NCBI GenBank assembly: GCA_000787465.1
Contig: JSYX01000587.1
Coordinates: 1-22,186 of the forward strand
Source of the DNA: Thermomucor indicae-seudaticae
Taxonomy: Eukaryota; Mucoromycota; Mucoromycetes; Mucorales; Lichtheimiaceae
Direction: 5' to 3'
Length of the DNA: 22,186 nt
The notes under the pieces were generated by a model that made no database searches, was not told where the DNA came from, and worked only from the letters and a program-made list of their open reading frames with translations. Below are positions 1 to 9,607 of the stretch, in pieces; the first letter of the stretch is position 1, and every line of letters begins with the position of its first letter. A program made the translations under genes and the position numbers.

Positions 1-305
1 GCTCCCTAGTCAGTTTTAGCATATGATGGCTTTTACGAGGGCGGGAAAGTAGGTATGAACAGCCATCGACCAAGCTCAATATGTCGTACACTGGCATGCT
101 CTGCTGGGATATTATAGTGACTGATGGTGCTTCAAAGAATTTCAACGTCGCCTCTCCGAGGTAGATTCTGCCTTGCTAATACAATCGACATTGTACGTGC
201 AGGACTCGTATGCATCAAGGACGAACTGGGCGTCCATGTTCGCTTGCTGGTGACGAACGAACTTTATTGTCGAGAAAGGTAACCTCGGACGTTACGCTTC
301 AAGAA
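1..305 (-). pseudogene. Degenerate Helitron replicase/helicase fragment
   Basis: Read on the minus strand, three short segments in shifted frames resemble consecutive parts of the Helitron-encoded protein. Positions 305-264 give FLKRNVRGYLSRQ and then a stop. Positions 264-142 begin KFVRHQQANMDAQFVLDAYE and continue to CISKAE and a stop. Positions 112-32 contain ISQQSMPVYDILSL followed by SYLLSR. Helitron proteins carry the order 'LKR..., ANMD-QFV-DAY-...-Y-SK-E, then S-QE-VY-LLSL...SR' between the Rep and helicase domains (recalled from the family, not aligned). The frameshifts and stops show that it is dead. The fragment runs off the left edge of the window, so a helicase part may continue outside it. 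The assignment rests on motif order and spacing only. Confidence 0.55.
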
Positions 306-996
306 AAGAAAATCTTGACCTTTTGCAAAAATGACTGGATAGCCGGCATGCAACGGGACCGATCGATGTTCAGGTTTGATTGAAGAACTTCAAACGACCT
401 CGCTCCGGAAGAAATCGGATGACGCCCTTTCGAGCACCCTCTGACGATCTTACGTGTTCACGAATTTGTTGAGTCAAGTTAATGCAAATGCGCAGAGGGG
501 GTGGGCAAAGGGACAAGGAACGCGCGTCTGTCTGACGAGGGTTACAAGTTCTCGCTGTTTAGCAGTGCGGTATCCTTGAAAGAAAATCCATATAACTCAG
601 ATCATCCACCTCGAATCCTAAGAGGATTGGTCACGTAAACCATCCATCATCCCCAATAGTTAGAAAAGTATAAATAGACATCGTATCCAACCGTAGAACC
701 ATAGTAATAATCTCGAGAATAAACGTGGTCGCGTCTCACCGTAGTCTTGATAGCCATTCTTTTGAAGGTTATATTACAAACCTTAATTGATAATACAACA
801 AGCATAGATCGTCAAAGTGACTAGCCTTAGGTACCATATCCAAGTCGCTCAGGATAGAAACGAAAAGCAGATTGTGTACTGCATTGACGTCAACTTAAGA
901 GTCGAGGCACATAGACCATATTGCGTCCTGATATAGCAATATGGTCATCCAAAGTGATAAGTTGTTTTCCCGGCTTATCGCGTTTGTGTCAGCGCG

Positions 997-1050
997 AAGT
1001 GAACGCTATATCGTTATATCGAATAGCATTATATCGGAATGCTCACTGTA
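997..1050. repeat. Possible pogo/mariner-type terminal repeat remnant
   Basis: Read from the right end on the minus strand, the stretch begins with TA, then CAGTGAGCATTCCGATATAA, and continues with further TATAACG and CGATATA units. Ends starting CAGT next to a TA dinucleotide, followed by repeated 'cgatataacg' words, are common in pogo/Tigger-like Tc1-mariner elements. The left margin, AGTGAACGCTATATCG, partly mirrors the right end. I found no clear partner end or transposase, so this may be a solo terminal repeat or a chance AT-rich repeat. Confidence 0.3.
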
Positions 1051-1447
1051 CTTAGGCATGTTGTCCCTGGAATCAAAACCACAATTGGTACATCCGAGAG
1101 CTACATGCACCGAATTGGTGGGGGGAGGGGAAACTATTCTCGACAAGTTGTCAGCAGCGGGCCTGCCTGCAGTAGGTAATTTAATAGCCGTGCAGCATAT
1201 AAGAGGGTTCGGGAAAAGCCAAGCGAGAGGACATGGTTTTGACAGAGTCGTCAATCCGTGCCAGAAGACGTGTCTGCCTGCTCAATACAGAAACTCGGTA
1301 ATGCTTGCCTGCAAGAGCATGCAGATCGAAGGAAGTTTGCGAGATAATAGCGGATAAGGTAGGGACAAGCAAGTCGCCGAGATCGCGTATATTCTGCAAA
1401 GCGCCGTAAAAAGTAAATTTACTCTGCTTATAAAACTACATCAATGG

Positions 1448-1663
1448 TCATGACAATGATGAGAGCTTCTGAGATGGGGTCGTCAGGAACTGTTCCGGCC
1501 CAAACTCAGCAGCTTCTCTAGTTTCCGGAATGTGTGGGGAAGTGGTGCAGTATGGCGCACAGTGCCAAAGGCCCTTCTTGCAATAGTCGTTAGACTTGTA
1601 CCTACCACAGCAACAATGGAGAGACAGTGCGTTGCCACAGTATGCTTCTTTGTGATCGGGCAT
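1448..1663 (-). pseudogene. Cysteine-rich ORF, possible transposon-derived remnant
   Basis: A 71-codon minus-strand reading frame contains LHCCCGRYKSNDYCKKGLW followed by HCAPYC. The pattern (a cysteine cluster, a basic spacer, then C-K-K-G-L-x-x-C-x-P-x-C) resembles the short cysteine-rich tails (C-x-C...C-x-K-A-G-L-x-C-x-x-x-C) found on some eukaryotic transposon and retroelement proteins. There is no supporting upstream domain, and no start or splice context. It could equally be chance. Confidence 0.25.
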
Positions 1664-2894
1664 TAAAATTTTGCTTATTTTCTATTCACGCCGTTTCTTC
1701 TGCATGAACATGGTCTGAACGCGCAAACATGGTGCGTAAAAAAGGGGACCTTTACAGAGTGGCAAAGCAAACAGTGAGCTTGCGGTCAAACACTCAAGAT
1801 ACCATTTGATCAACTTTTGCTGCTGGCATTGCAGATGATCAACCAAATGCCGACAAATCATTAGAGTCCACGGTCATCTGCAACAAAGCGTAACCAGCGT
1901 GCGAAGGGCTTACACGCCCAAAGACTGAATAGCATGTCTGAGAACCTGAAAAAGTCAAGGGTTTCAAATGCAATGAAAGAAAGCGCGTAAGGTTTTATAC
2001 GAGTACCAGAAGCAAGCTGTCCAGCATGTCAGCATGGCCGTCGAATGCGCTTTAATGCTGGACCAAACCAACTACTGAGGATCGATAACCGTGGATACAG
2101 GTGTCAATATAGGAATATGACCAGTCTGACCCCCGTGCATGGCGGCGACTTTAGACAGACTTGTTCAGTAAACAAGTCCATCACTTTCCGGCGATTTCAA
2201 GCGTGTCGTATATACTGCGGAGGAGAAATGGCGAGCCATGACAAAAGATCGAAGCAGGAGAAAGATTTTTGCGTTGGTCGGTAAACTGCACTTTGGCTGT
2301 CCAGGTACTCTTTTCTTGGATAGCTCAGTAGGGGGCTCTTGTCAGATTGTGGTCAAGATGACATTGTGCAAGTTGTCATTACTCTCGCACAGTAGTAAGG
2401 CAATCCTTGTCTGTAGTCGAAAGAATAACATCAATTGAAATGTGATCTTATGTTTGTTAGGATATTATTATATGAAGAGTTGCTTTGCTATCCCATTTCC
2501 GCACTTGCAGAAGCATTGTCAGTGACAAGAGATCCGTTTACAAGTGGCACCGAATACTCTAAAGGTTCATTCTCTTCGGAAATAGGCCACTGGGGAGAGG
2601 ATCTGTTTCCTTGAGGAAAGGAACCTTGAAGCTCACAGTGACGTCCTGCTAGGAAGCAATAACCCAGATAGAGCATACATTTTTCGCCTTTTGCCATCAT
2701 TACCATTTAAAAAGACATGTTGTCATATGTTTCAGAACAAAACAAAGCATCAACCATCACGTCCCTGTCAGACGGGTAAAGGATGATGAGTCAAACTCTT
2801 TCCGACTCTGGCTGTGTCCTAATTTGGTAAAACAGGGAAAGAGGATGAGGGGTGGGCTGGGGTTCGCGGATTTTTGCTTGTTATTGTATTCGTC

Positions 2895-5159
2895 ATGTCG
2901 CCGAGTTATCAATTGACTCTGACTTTTCGAACAGTGTGTACGCGATTGCCAGTACGTGGAGCCGGCCCTGGTATACATCGATGGATTCCGGAAACCGTCA
3001 TGATTCGTCCTGGGGTACCTTCTCGTCACCCTATTTCAGTCAGATACTATCGCGGACTACATACCGGACGTCTCCTTCGTAATGCCGAGAAACCATCGGT
3101 CAACAAAGAGATTTCTAGCGAGGCTGAATCGACCATGACTTCCCGCGCAGCTCGTCTGGCCTTGGAACAACAACAAGCGGCAGAAGCGGGTACAGCAACA
3201 ACAGGAAACGCGTCATCGAATGCGGGTGTTACTGCTAGTGCTGCTGAATCTGGACTTAACAAAGCCAAAAAGAAAACGTTATGGCAAAAGGTTAAAGACG
3301 AAGCGGTTCATTACTGGCACGGCACCAAGCTGCTTGGCTTGGAAATTCGCATATCGTCAAAACTTATCTGGAAACTCCTTAAAGGAGGCAAGCTTACCCG
3401 AAGAGAAGCACGACAGGTTGGAGAGACAGACACATGTACAAAGGGAAACATCTTGGTTTGACACATGCGTTCTTTTAGCTTCGACGCACAACATCCGATA
3501 TTTTGCGGCTTGTTCCTTTTGCGGTATTCGTCATTGTTCCGTTCATGGAATTGTTGCTTCCAGTCGCGCTCAAATTATTCCCCAATATGTTGCCAAGTAC
3601 ATATGAAAGTAAATCTACTGAAGTACGTTACATCCCTCAGGCCCGAATCGAATTTAAGGAATTTATTTATTCAACGTTATGCAGGAGGAAAAGAAGCGGA
3701 AGTTGCTGAAAGTCAGATTGGAAATGGCCAAGTTCTTGCAAGAAACCATTGCAGAGTCCGGTTTCCCCGGTTCCGATAACGCAAAAGCAGCACAAGAATT
3801 CACTGACTTTTTCCGAAAGGTTGGAATCGCACTGGAGCTAGTCGGCACCGTGCAGACAAAATACTAATGCATCTTGTTTATGTATAGATTCGTATAACGG
3901 GTGAACAGCCCTCGACAGAAGACCTTCTTAAAGTAGCCCGAAGGTTCGAAGATGAGCTGACTTTGGATAACCTCTCACGTCCGCAGCTTGTATCTATCTG
4001 CAAATACATGAATATCAATGCTTTTGGTACAGACAACTTTTTAAGATTCCAAATCCGTAATCGGATGCGGCAAATTAAAGCCGACGATAAGGTAAGAAAA
4101 GCATAAGTGCGGCTGGGAAATAGCAAAGTTAGAACGTTATTAAAAGGGGTTTTAAAACGAATCAGGTTATTCAAAGTGAAGGCATTTCAAGTCTCACAAT
4201 CCCAGAGCTTCAGAGCGCATGTGCAGCTCGTGGTATCAGAACAACGGGTGCATCGCCTGCACGACTGCGAGATGAATTGGCACAATGGATCGACCTTAAT
4301 TTGAACCATCAAGTCCCGCCTACCCTGCTTATCCTATCTAGAGCCTTTACTTTTACGGATCGTTCCCTTACCACTGAAGAGGCACTTCGTGAAACATTTA
4401 ACAGCTTACCTGACAACTTGGTAACTCCTTACTGTATGCTTTAGAGAGCGATATGAACATTTACTGACATAGGTGAATAGGTAAATGAGGCCGAGCTTCA
4501 AGTTCTTGAAATGGTCGGCCAGAGTACCTACAAGCAGAAACTGGATGTACTGGAGCAACAACAAGAGCTGATAGAGGATGAATCCGAACAAGAAGCAAAG
4601 GAGGCCAAAGCGAGACAGGAAGCTAAAGAAGCCGAAGAGGCGGAGATGCAACGTTTGAAGCAAGAACAAGAAGCAGCAGCGAAACGGGATGAGTTTGTTC
4701 CTGATGAAAAGGTGATTGTGAACCCTATTGTTATCATGATGGTTATTATTTTTCTGACTGGATGATTTTGTTGGTAGGTGGAAGAACAGGTCAAGAAGCA
4801 AGAAGAGCGGCTTTCTGAAGAGGAACAACAAGAGCTGCAGGATGCGCTCGCTAAGCTCCGCACTAAAGTGGATTTATTGGAAGAGCGGGCTCAATTGAAC
4901 GAGATCAAGTTTAATCACCAAGACTACAAAGAGGTAATACATGTCACAAAAAGAAGTGGAAATGCGAGCTGCGTTTTAACTGGTGTTATGTGATAAATAG
5001 CTGATTGAACAGCTGAAGGAAGCCACGAATCGGGAGGCGGACAAAGCCAGCTTACGACTGGGACGAAAACTTGAGAAGATGTTGAATGAGATCGACAAAG
5101 AATTGGATACACTTGAAAAAGAGCAGAAAAGCAAAAAGGAAGAAACAACTTCAGCATAG
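2895..5159 (+). CDS. LETM1/Mdm38-family mitochondrial inner-membrane protein
   Basis: Eight exons join in frame to about 601 aa: 2895-3416, 3479-3622, 3685-3819, 3888-4091, 4166-4420, 4481-4711, 4778-4933, 5001-5159. All introns are phase 0 and GT-AG. The N-terminus is Arg-rich with no acidic residue for the first ~37 residues and contains RYYRGLHTGRLL, which fits a mitochondrial presequence. Residues ~130-175 (LWQKVKDEAVHYWHGTKLLG) lead into the single membrane segment ILRLVPFAVFVIVPFMELLL (about 182-201). The ribosome-binding-like LETM1 domain follows, including LTLDNLSRPQLVSICKYM and FGTDNFLRFQIRNRMRQI (about 285-331). The C-terminus (about 420-601) is a charged coiled coil rich in Glu, Lys and Gln. 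Family members sit in the inner membrane, act in K+/H+ (or Ca2+) exchange and volume control, and in yeast bind mitoribosomes. The ATG at 2895 is the first Met in the open frame. The 5' splice sites GTTGGA of introns 1 and 3 are weak but force the correct frame. Confidence 0.93.
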
Positions 5160-5671
5160 ATTTACTAGAATACTAATAGAGAAAAAGAGAGAGGAAGGAA
5201 GGGCTGGACTACTCTCTCTTGAAATTGCATAATGCGGGCGTCGTCGGATTTTCCTTTTGCGTAACCTGAAATGGTGTACGCGCCACGTTGCGTGGCTTTC
5301 CTGTTAATTGGCGGCCGATCCAAATCTTGATTCTGGGCTTGGCACCCAACAGAAAGAGAAAGCGAACGCAGGGACTATTATATTATTAGAACCTATTACG
5401 CTCGTATATAGCAAAAACCAGCCAGTCAGAGATCATCATTGAGGATGCCAGTTGATCCATAATCTTGGTACCCTTGTTTTGTCCTTTTTTAAATGGTTAT
5501 AGTGGCCCTGCAGTTTTTTGTGACACATTCAATGGAGTGAAAAAAGGCAACCCAACAGATGGGCAAGCGCTTATTCCTTATTCTCCCCTTTCCTTCTTTC
5601 CTTTCTTTCTTTTTCCCTTTTAGCTTTACTATTATTGATACAAGCAGCTGGTTTGCTTGAAGTGTAAAGTA
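5160..5671. other. Intergenic region with a pyrimidine-rich promoter-proximal tract
   Basis: About 510 bases between the LETM1-family stop and the start of the next gene on the same strand. The first part would be the 3' UTR. A strong C/T tract occupies about 5578-5621 and ends in TTTTAG, some 50 bases before the next start codon. Such tracts are common at fungal promoters. It could instead be the end of a 5'-UTR intron, since it reads like a polypyrimidine tract plus AG acceptor. No gene is seen. Confidence 0.45.
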
Positions 5672-7151
5672 ATGGTGACCGTCGACAAAATTGTAAATGT
5701 CCTTAAAACGCATACAGCCATCGTAATGGAGACAAGAAAGAAAGCTCATTCTGCACCTCTGGCCTAGGTTACCCGTATTACCGAGACTCGCTGGTCGAAG
5801 TTATACATTGCCACAGCCACGCTGCAGGCAGTCATCATTATCGTGTTGCAATCCCTCATTTGTTCACAAAATTCACTCCAAGCCGCACTCTTGCCACAAC
5901 CTGCTTCAGATAGTGTCTTGACGAGTAATATCACGGACGATGCCCTGATACCAGAACGAGCAGCAGATCGATTAGGTCGTATAAAGTGGGAAAATATCGC
6001 GTTTATTGGGTTTCAAGTCTGGTTCCTGGGCATGGTTTTCGACGCGGTAAGACGCTCATGAATAGGGCGAGGAGGGCACAAAGAAGAAAAAAGAAGAAGG
6101 CTGATCATGGCTTTTGTAGACGGTGTATCAGAATACGGCGGAAATCCTGGCGTTGGCAGTGCTAAACGGGATCTGTGCTATTTTGGGCGCATTACAAGTC
6201 GTGGACGGAGTCAAGTGGCTCAACGCACTATCCAAGACAGAGTATTCGACGATGCACCTCTTGACAGCCATGCGATTCGAGATTGCCTTGTCTGTTGTGA
6301 TTATGCTTTTCGCTTGCGCCATGTCCTACCTGAGTTATGGCATGTCACGACAGTTTGGATGGAATATCTATAAAAAGATTGGTGCTGACGTGCAGATGCA
6401 AAGTAAGTCAGTCCCCCCCCCCTCTCCTCCTTGTCCCACGCGCGCGCGCGCGCGACGGTTGGAACGGTCCTGATACATGTTTTGTCTATAGAAATGTATC
6501 GGATGTTTCAGTTCTTTGTGTTGGCCCTCAAGATTGACATCTTTACGGAATTCTTGGTTTCGCTGTTTTACGTGATTCAGTTCGGGTTAAAGTTGGACAG
6601 TGTAAAGTGGGAAGTCGGTATTCAGGTCGCTGTTACCATTCTTATCCTGCCCATGCTCTATTTCGCTCGAACAGCTGTAAGTGGTCTCTTCTTTACAGCT
6701 TTATCGAAAAAAGAAAACGTTCTTATTTGACCATTCTATAGGGAAGCACCGAAAGCCACGGCCGAATGATCACGTTTATCACCTTTGAAGCCATTGTCAT
6801 TGTCCATTACGCTCTTATATTGAAACAAACGTTGCAGCCAAACAATAACTGGTATACCTGGATCTGTCTAGGTATGTAACCACCATCTTTTTTCTTGAAC
6901 TTGCCCCTAACTCTTTTATCTTTTAGTTATCATTGGTATCTTGTTGGATTGTGTAAGTCCTCGCCTGTTATGATATATTTACACTGTAACTCATTATCGT
7001 TTAGGCCACCATGGGCTTGGGGTACATTTGCATGAACAACTTTGGACGGGGACTCAAAATGTATGTCCAACGCGGCAGGTCAAAGAAGACGAGACAAGAC
7101 ATGGAAATGAACAAGACAGCTAATACCGATTGGCAAATCGACGAAGACTAA
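5672..7151 (+). CDS. Multi-pass membrane protein, UPF0658 Golgi family-like
   Basis: Seven exons give about 356 aa: 5672-5692, 5768-6046, 6120-6402, 6492-6676, 6742-6871, 6927-6952, 7005-7151. The first exon is only 21 nt (MVTVDKI) and exon 6 only 26 nt; both are required for frame. Seven to eight hydrophobic helices are visible: about residues 19-38, 84-100, 106-128, 153-173, 203-227, 236-256, 266-284 and 291-313. The short tail is hydrophilic and ends in WQIDED. The block IAFIGFQVWFLGMVFDA followed by TVYQNTAEILAL resembles fungal UPF0658 proteins, described as Golgi apparatus membrane proteins of unknown function (recalled, not aligned). Exon 3 could alternatively begin at 6132 after a second AG. 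Intron 3 carries a C10 run and a (CG)8 run. The gene runs toward the septin gene and ends 234 bases from that gene's stop. Confidence 0.72.
6413..6454. repeat. C10 run and (CG)8 alternating tract within an intron
   Basis: Inside intron 3 of the membrane-protein gene, ten consecutive C residues occupy 6413-6422, a CT-rich link follows, and eight CG dinucleotides occupy 6439-6454. Alternating CG tracts can adopt left-handed DNA under supercoiling and are prone to length change. The tract lies between the GTAAGT donor at 6403 and the acceptor AG that ends at 6491. Confidence 0.85.
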
Positions 7152-7385
7152 AAGCATCCCTTCTTCTTAATCAATACTGCATACCCTTTCTCTTTCTCTT
7201 TCTCCTCTTCCTCACATCTTCATCCGCACGCTTGCTGTTTGTACAAAAGAAAAAAGAAACATACTGCTCCGTTCCCAAAACATGGATTCAACTACTCATA
7301 GACAGATATAATATTATATTGAGCTAATGCGTGTGTGCATGCCAACACTGAGGGGGCTAAGAAATTATTAAGAAAAGTATAAACT
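7152..7385. other. Convergent 3' intergenic region
   Basis: Only 234 bases separate the two convergent stop codons. The stretch is CT-rich at its left (about 7178-7215) and A-rich near 7247-7262, and should hold both 3' UTRs and poly(A) sites. No gene is visible. Confidence 0.5.
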
Positions 7386-8972
7386 TTAGGGTGACGACGG
7401 GTGAGAAGTAGTACGTGCCGGTGTGGTAGGAGTAGTAGCGACAGTAGGCGATGCGGCTGAAGCAGCTGGCGAGGCCGCAGGTTGCTGTTGCGTGGATTCC
7501 TTGATAGCCAGGAGCTGCTTAGCGCGGAAAGCTTCATAGTGGATTTGGGCCGTCGTTTCAATCAAGTCTTGCAGATGAGTTCGAGTCAAAAAGTTGCGAA
7601 GGTGAACAAATTCGCAGTGGTTCTCGTCTTCCACTATAGTCCGCGAAAAGCAGGATGAGTATGATCATAAGAAACAGTCAGTACCTAACTTACCATTAAT
7701 CACACCCCATCGCGTCTTTCGACCACGAACAGCCTTGCCGTCAATCACCACGTTTCTTTCCGAGCCAACAATGGCAAAAGGAATCAAATCCTGCAAACAA
7801 AGAGAAAACATAATCAGTCATGTATGCTCCCACATATCCGTTGATCAATAGCAAATTTACCCGAATGCTTTCGTTCAGTGCCTGCTCCTGTTCATCATCT
7901 TCGTCGCTTTCGTAAGGGTACAGTCTGATGTTGTGGAAAGCCAATTCGGCCTTGATCTGTATAAAACGGGACAAGTCAGTAAACCAGAAACGGGATCCTA
8001 GGCGCGAGATATCCAAAACGTACACGTTGTCTAAAGGCCTCACGCTCTTCGATGGTCAAAGAGTCCGACTTTGCAATAACAGGAACGACATTGACAACTT
8101 CCGAAAGCTTCTTGAGGACCACGATATCAATAGGTTTGAGACTGAGAAAGAAAGAGGTTAGTTCAAAGGAAAGAAGGGGACAGTAGGAGGGAAGGGGAGT
8201 GGAAAGGGGGGAAGGAGCGGAGGTACTGGTACTCACGAGTGACCCGACGGAGTGATGAAGAACAAGCAGCAATGGACTCGAGTATCAGTAATGTAGCGAT
8301 CACGCTGTGCTGTCAATTCCTTGCGAAGGTATGCCGAGTGCTGATCCTTAATGTACTTGACAATCGGTTCCCAGCTTATAAATTGTTCTCTTGTTAGAGA
8401 CAAGCTCAAAGGCCATATTTCTCTCTCTCTTTGCATACCAGTTTTCGTTGTTAACCTGATCACCGTAACCGGGAGTATCCACGATATTTAACTTTAAGCG
8501 AACACCGTTCTCCTCAATGACTGGGCAAAGTGGTTGTTTCATCAGCTCAAGTTTCTTCGTTTTGGGGGCCCATCACTTTAGCTTACCGTGCGACACGTTC
8601 TCAATTTCAGTGGTTTGTCTCGGAGGCTCATCCGAGTTCAAGCGTCCTTTGCTGTCAATAAGGTGAGAGGCAAAGATGGTGTTGACCAATGTCGACTTGC
8701 CGAGGCCGGATTGACCTTTTATAACATCGTTAGTGTTTGCGGATGGATAAGGGGTAACGTCATTTATTAGCATACCAACAACCATAATGTTGAACTGGAA
8801 ACCTCTCTTGAGCAGTTTCTTTTCAATTTGTTGGGTGATGGTGTCGAAACCGACATAGCCATTCAACTGTGTCTGAGAAGAGTACACGTTAACATTACGC
8901 GGAGGCTCAATGACGAGGTACGGTCATTACCTGTTTGGTTTCGGTAGGGTTTTGAGCAGTGGCAGCGGCCAT
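7386..8972 (-). CDS. CDC10: Septin, Cdc10 type
   Basis: Nine exons on the minus strand give about 348 aa: 8972-8931, 8872-8776, 8715-8587, 8520-8439, 8374-8237, 8141-8024, 7956-7861, 7790-7694, 7633-7386. After a short leader (MAAATAQNPTETKQ) come YVGFDTITQQIEKKLLKRGF (with a basic stretch), the P-loop GQSGLGKS (residues 47-54), a Thr pair TTE (81-83) where septins carry their catalytic Thr, DTPGYGD (104-110) and AKSD (186-189). The septin-specific block RKELTAQRDRYITDTRVH follows the DTPG motif. Septins bind GTP and polymerise into filaments at the cortex and septum; Cdc10 is the central, coiled-coil-free subunit. This protein likewise lacks a C-terminal coiled coil. It ends instead in an Ala/Pro/Thr/Ser-rich tail of about 35 residues starting at STQQQPAAS. 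The match to the yeast protein is strong through RGRKTRW and FLTRTHLQDLIETTAQIHYE. Confidence 0.93.
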
Positions 8973-9540
8973 GATGATGAGCTCGAGCTAAGGATTGTCA
9001 AGTGAAAGAGAAACGAGAAAGGGAGATGAAATGAGGACAAAATAAAGTGAGAGATGAGAGGGAGCCTTGTTCCTATTGAACTCCACCCAAAAGGGGTATT
9101 GTATTGTTGCACAAGATCCGACAAATGTAGAGCCAACACACGTGCAGAGATATAACTTTTTGCCCAAGAGACACTCATCTATATAACTCAAACCTTTGAT
9201 GACAGTATATATACGAAGCATGCAAGCGGTCAGTTCAAGCGACATTCCAGCAAATACTATGCTCGGGCGATATAAAGATGCTCAATACAACAGTGCTCCC
9301 AATGTAGCGATCATGTTTCTAGTCTGACACGGACAATTGATATAACCGTATGTATCGATCACCTCTACTCGTTACCATGGGGACTGTAGTAACGCGTGGG
9401 CACGGCGAGACAGAGGATACATTTTTAGAAAGAGTATGAAAAGTGCGATACGGTGACATGAGCGAAGAAGTGCTTTATTGTTAAGTAACATAGCCATTGC
9501 ACATACACCGTGAAGGCGCACTAGCTATTATACGAAAAAA
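8973..9540. promoter_or_regulatory. Septin upstream region with TATA-like elements
   Basis: This is the region upstream of the septin start codon (minus strand). TATA-like words occur at 9180-9185 and in the perfect palindrome GTATATATAC at 9205-9214, about 210-235 bases before the ATG. A purine-rich tract in plus-strand terms lies between (about 9004-9062). A TATA that far upstream would imply a leader of about 200 nt. No gene is seen here. Confidence 0.35.
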
Positions 9541-9541
9541 C

Positions 9542-9607
9542 ATCAAATCGCTCCACGATTTTCGGTTGACGAAACGCCTGGCATGTCACACATCGCTTCG
9601 CAGATAC
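9542..9607 (-). pseudogene. Possible gypsy-type integrase zinc-motif remnant
   Basis: The minus strand reads VSAKRCVTCQAFRQPKIVER across 22 codons. The Cys-x-x-Cys-Gln core with a following basic/Pro stretch matches the second half of the HHCC zinc-binding motif of Ty3/gypsy integrases ('...YV..C..CQ..K.P...'). The preceding codons contain a stop and no clear His-His half, so at best this is a decayed fragment. The match is short and could be chance. Confidence 0.22.

Larger units (their letters stand above)
306..2894. other. Gene-poor left flank, no convincing gene
   Basis: About 2.6 kb with only short overlapping ORFs (the longest is 138 codons, at 941-1357) and no recognisable protein, splice-linked exon chain or RNA gene. 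Two possible transposon traces lie inside it: an inverted-repeat-like end near 997-1050 and a cysteine-rich reading frame at 1448-1663 (minus). The last few hundred bases should include the promoter of the LETM1-family gene, but I see no clear TATA box. A purine-rich, G-rich stretch lies just before its start (about 2829-2866). Confidence 0.5.

Noticed and set aside
941..1357. 138-codon plus-strand ORF
   Set aside because: No recognisable domain and unusual composition. It overlaps a competing minus-strand ORF and crosses the repeat-like stretch at 997-1050, with no splice or promoter support.
4406..4863. Leu/Phe-rich and Ser/Cys-rich minus-strand ORFs of 141 and 111 codons
   Set aside because: They are antisense shadows of the Glu/Lys-rich coiled-coil exons of the LETM1-family gene, whose frame is strongly supported.
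7243..7265. A-rich word shared with 11328-11350 (ACAAAAGAAAAA..AGAAACAT)
   Set aside because: Low-complexity A/G sequence with no homology in the flanks; likely coincidence.
8411..8434. CT repeat in a septin intron as a regulatory element
   Set aside because: Only a few CT units near the intron donor; nothing suggests more than ordinary simple sequence.
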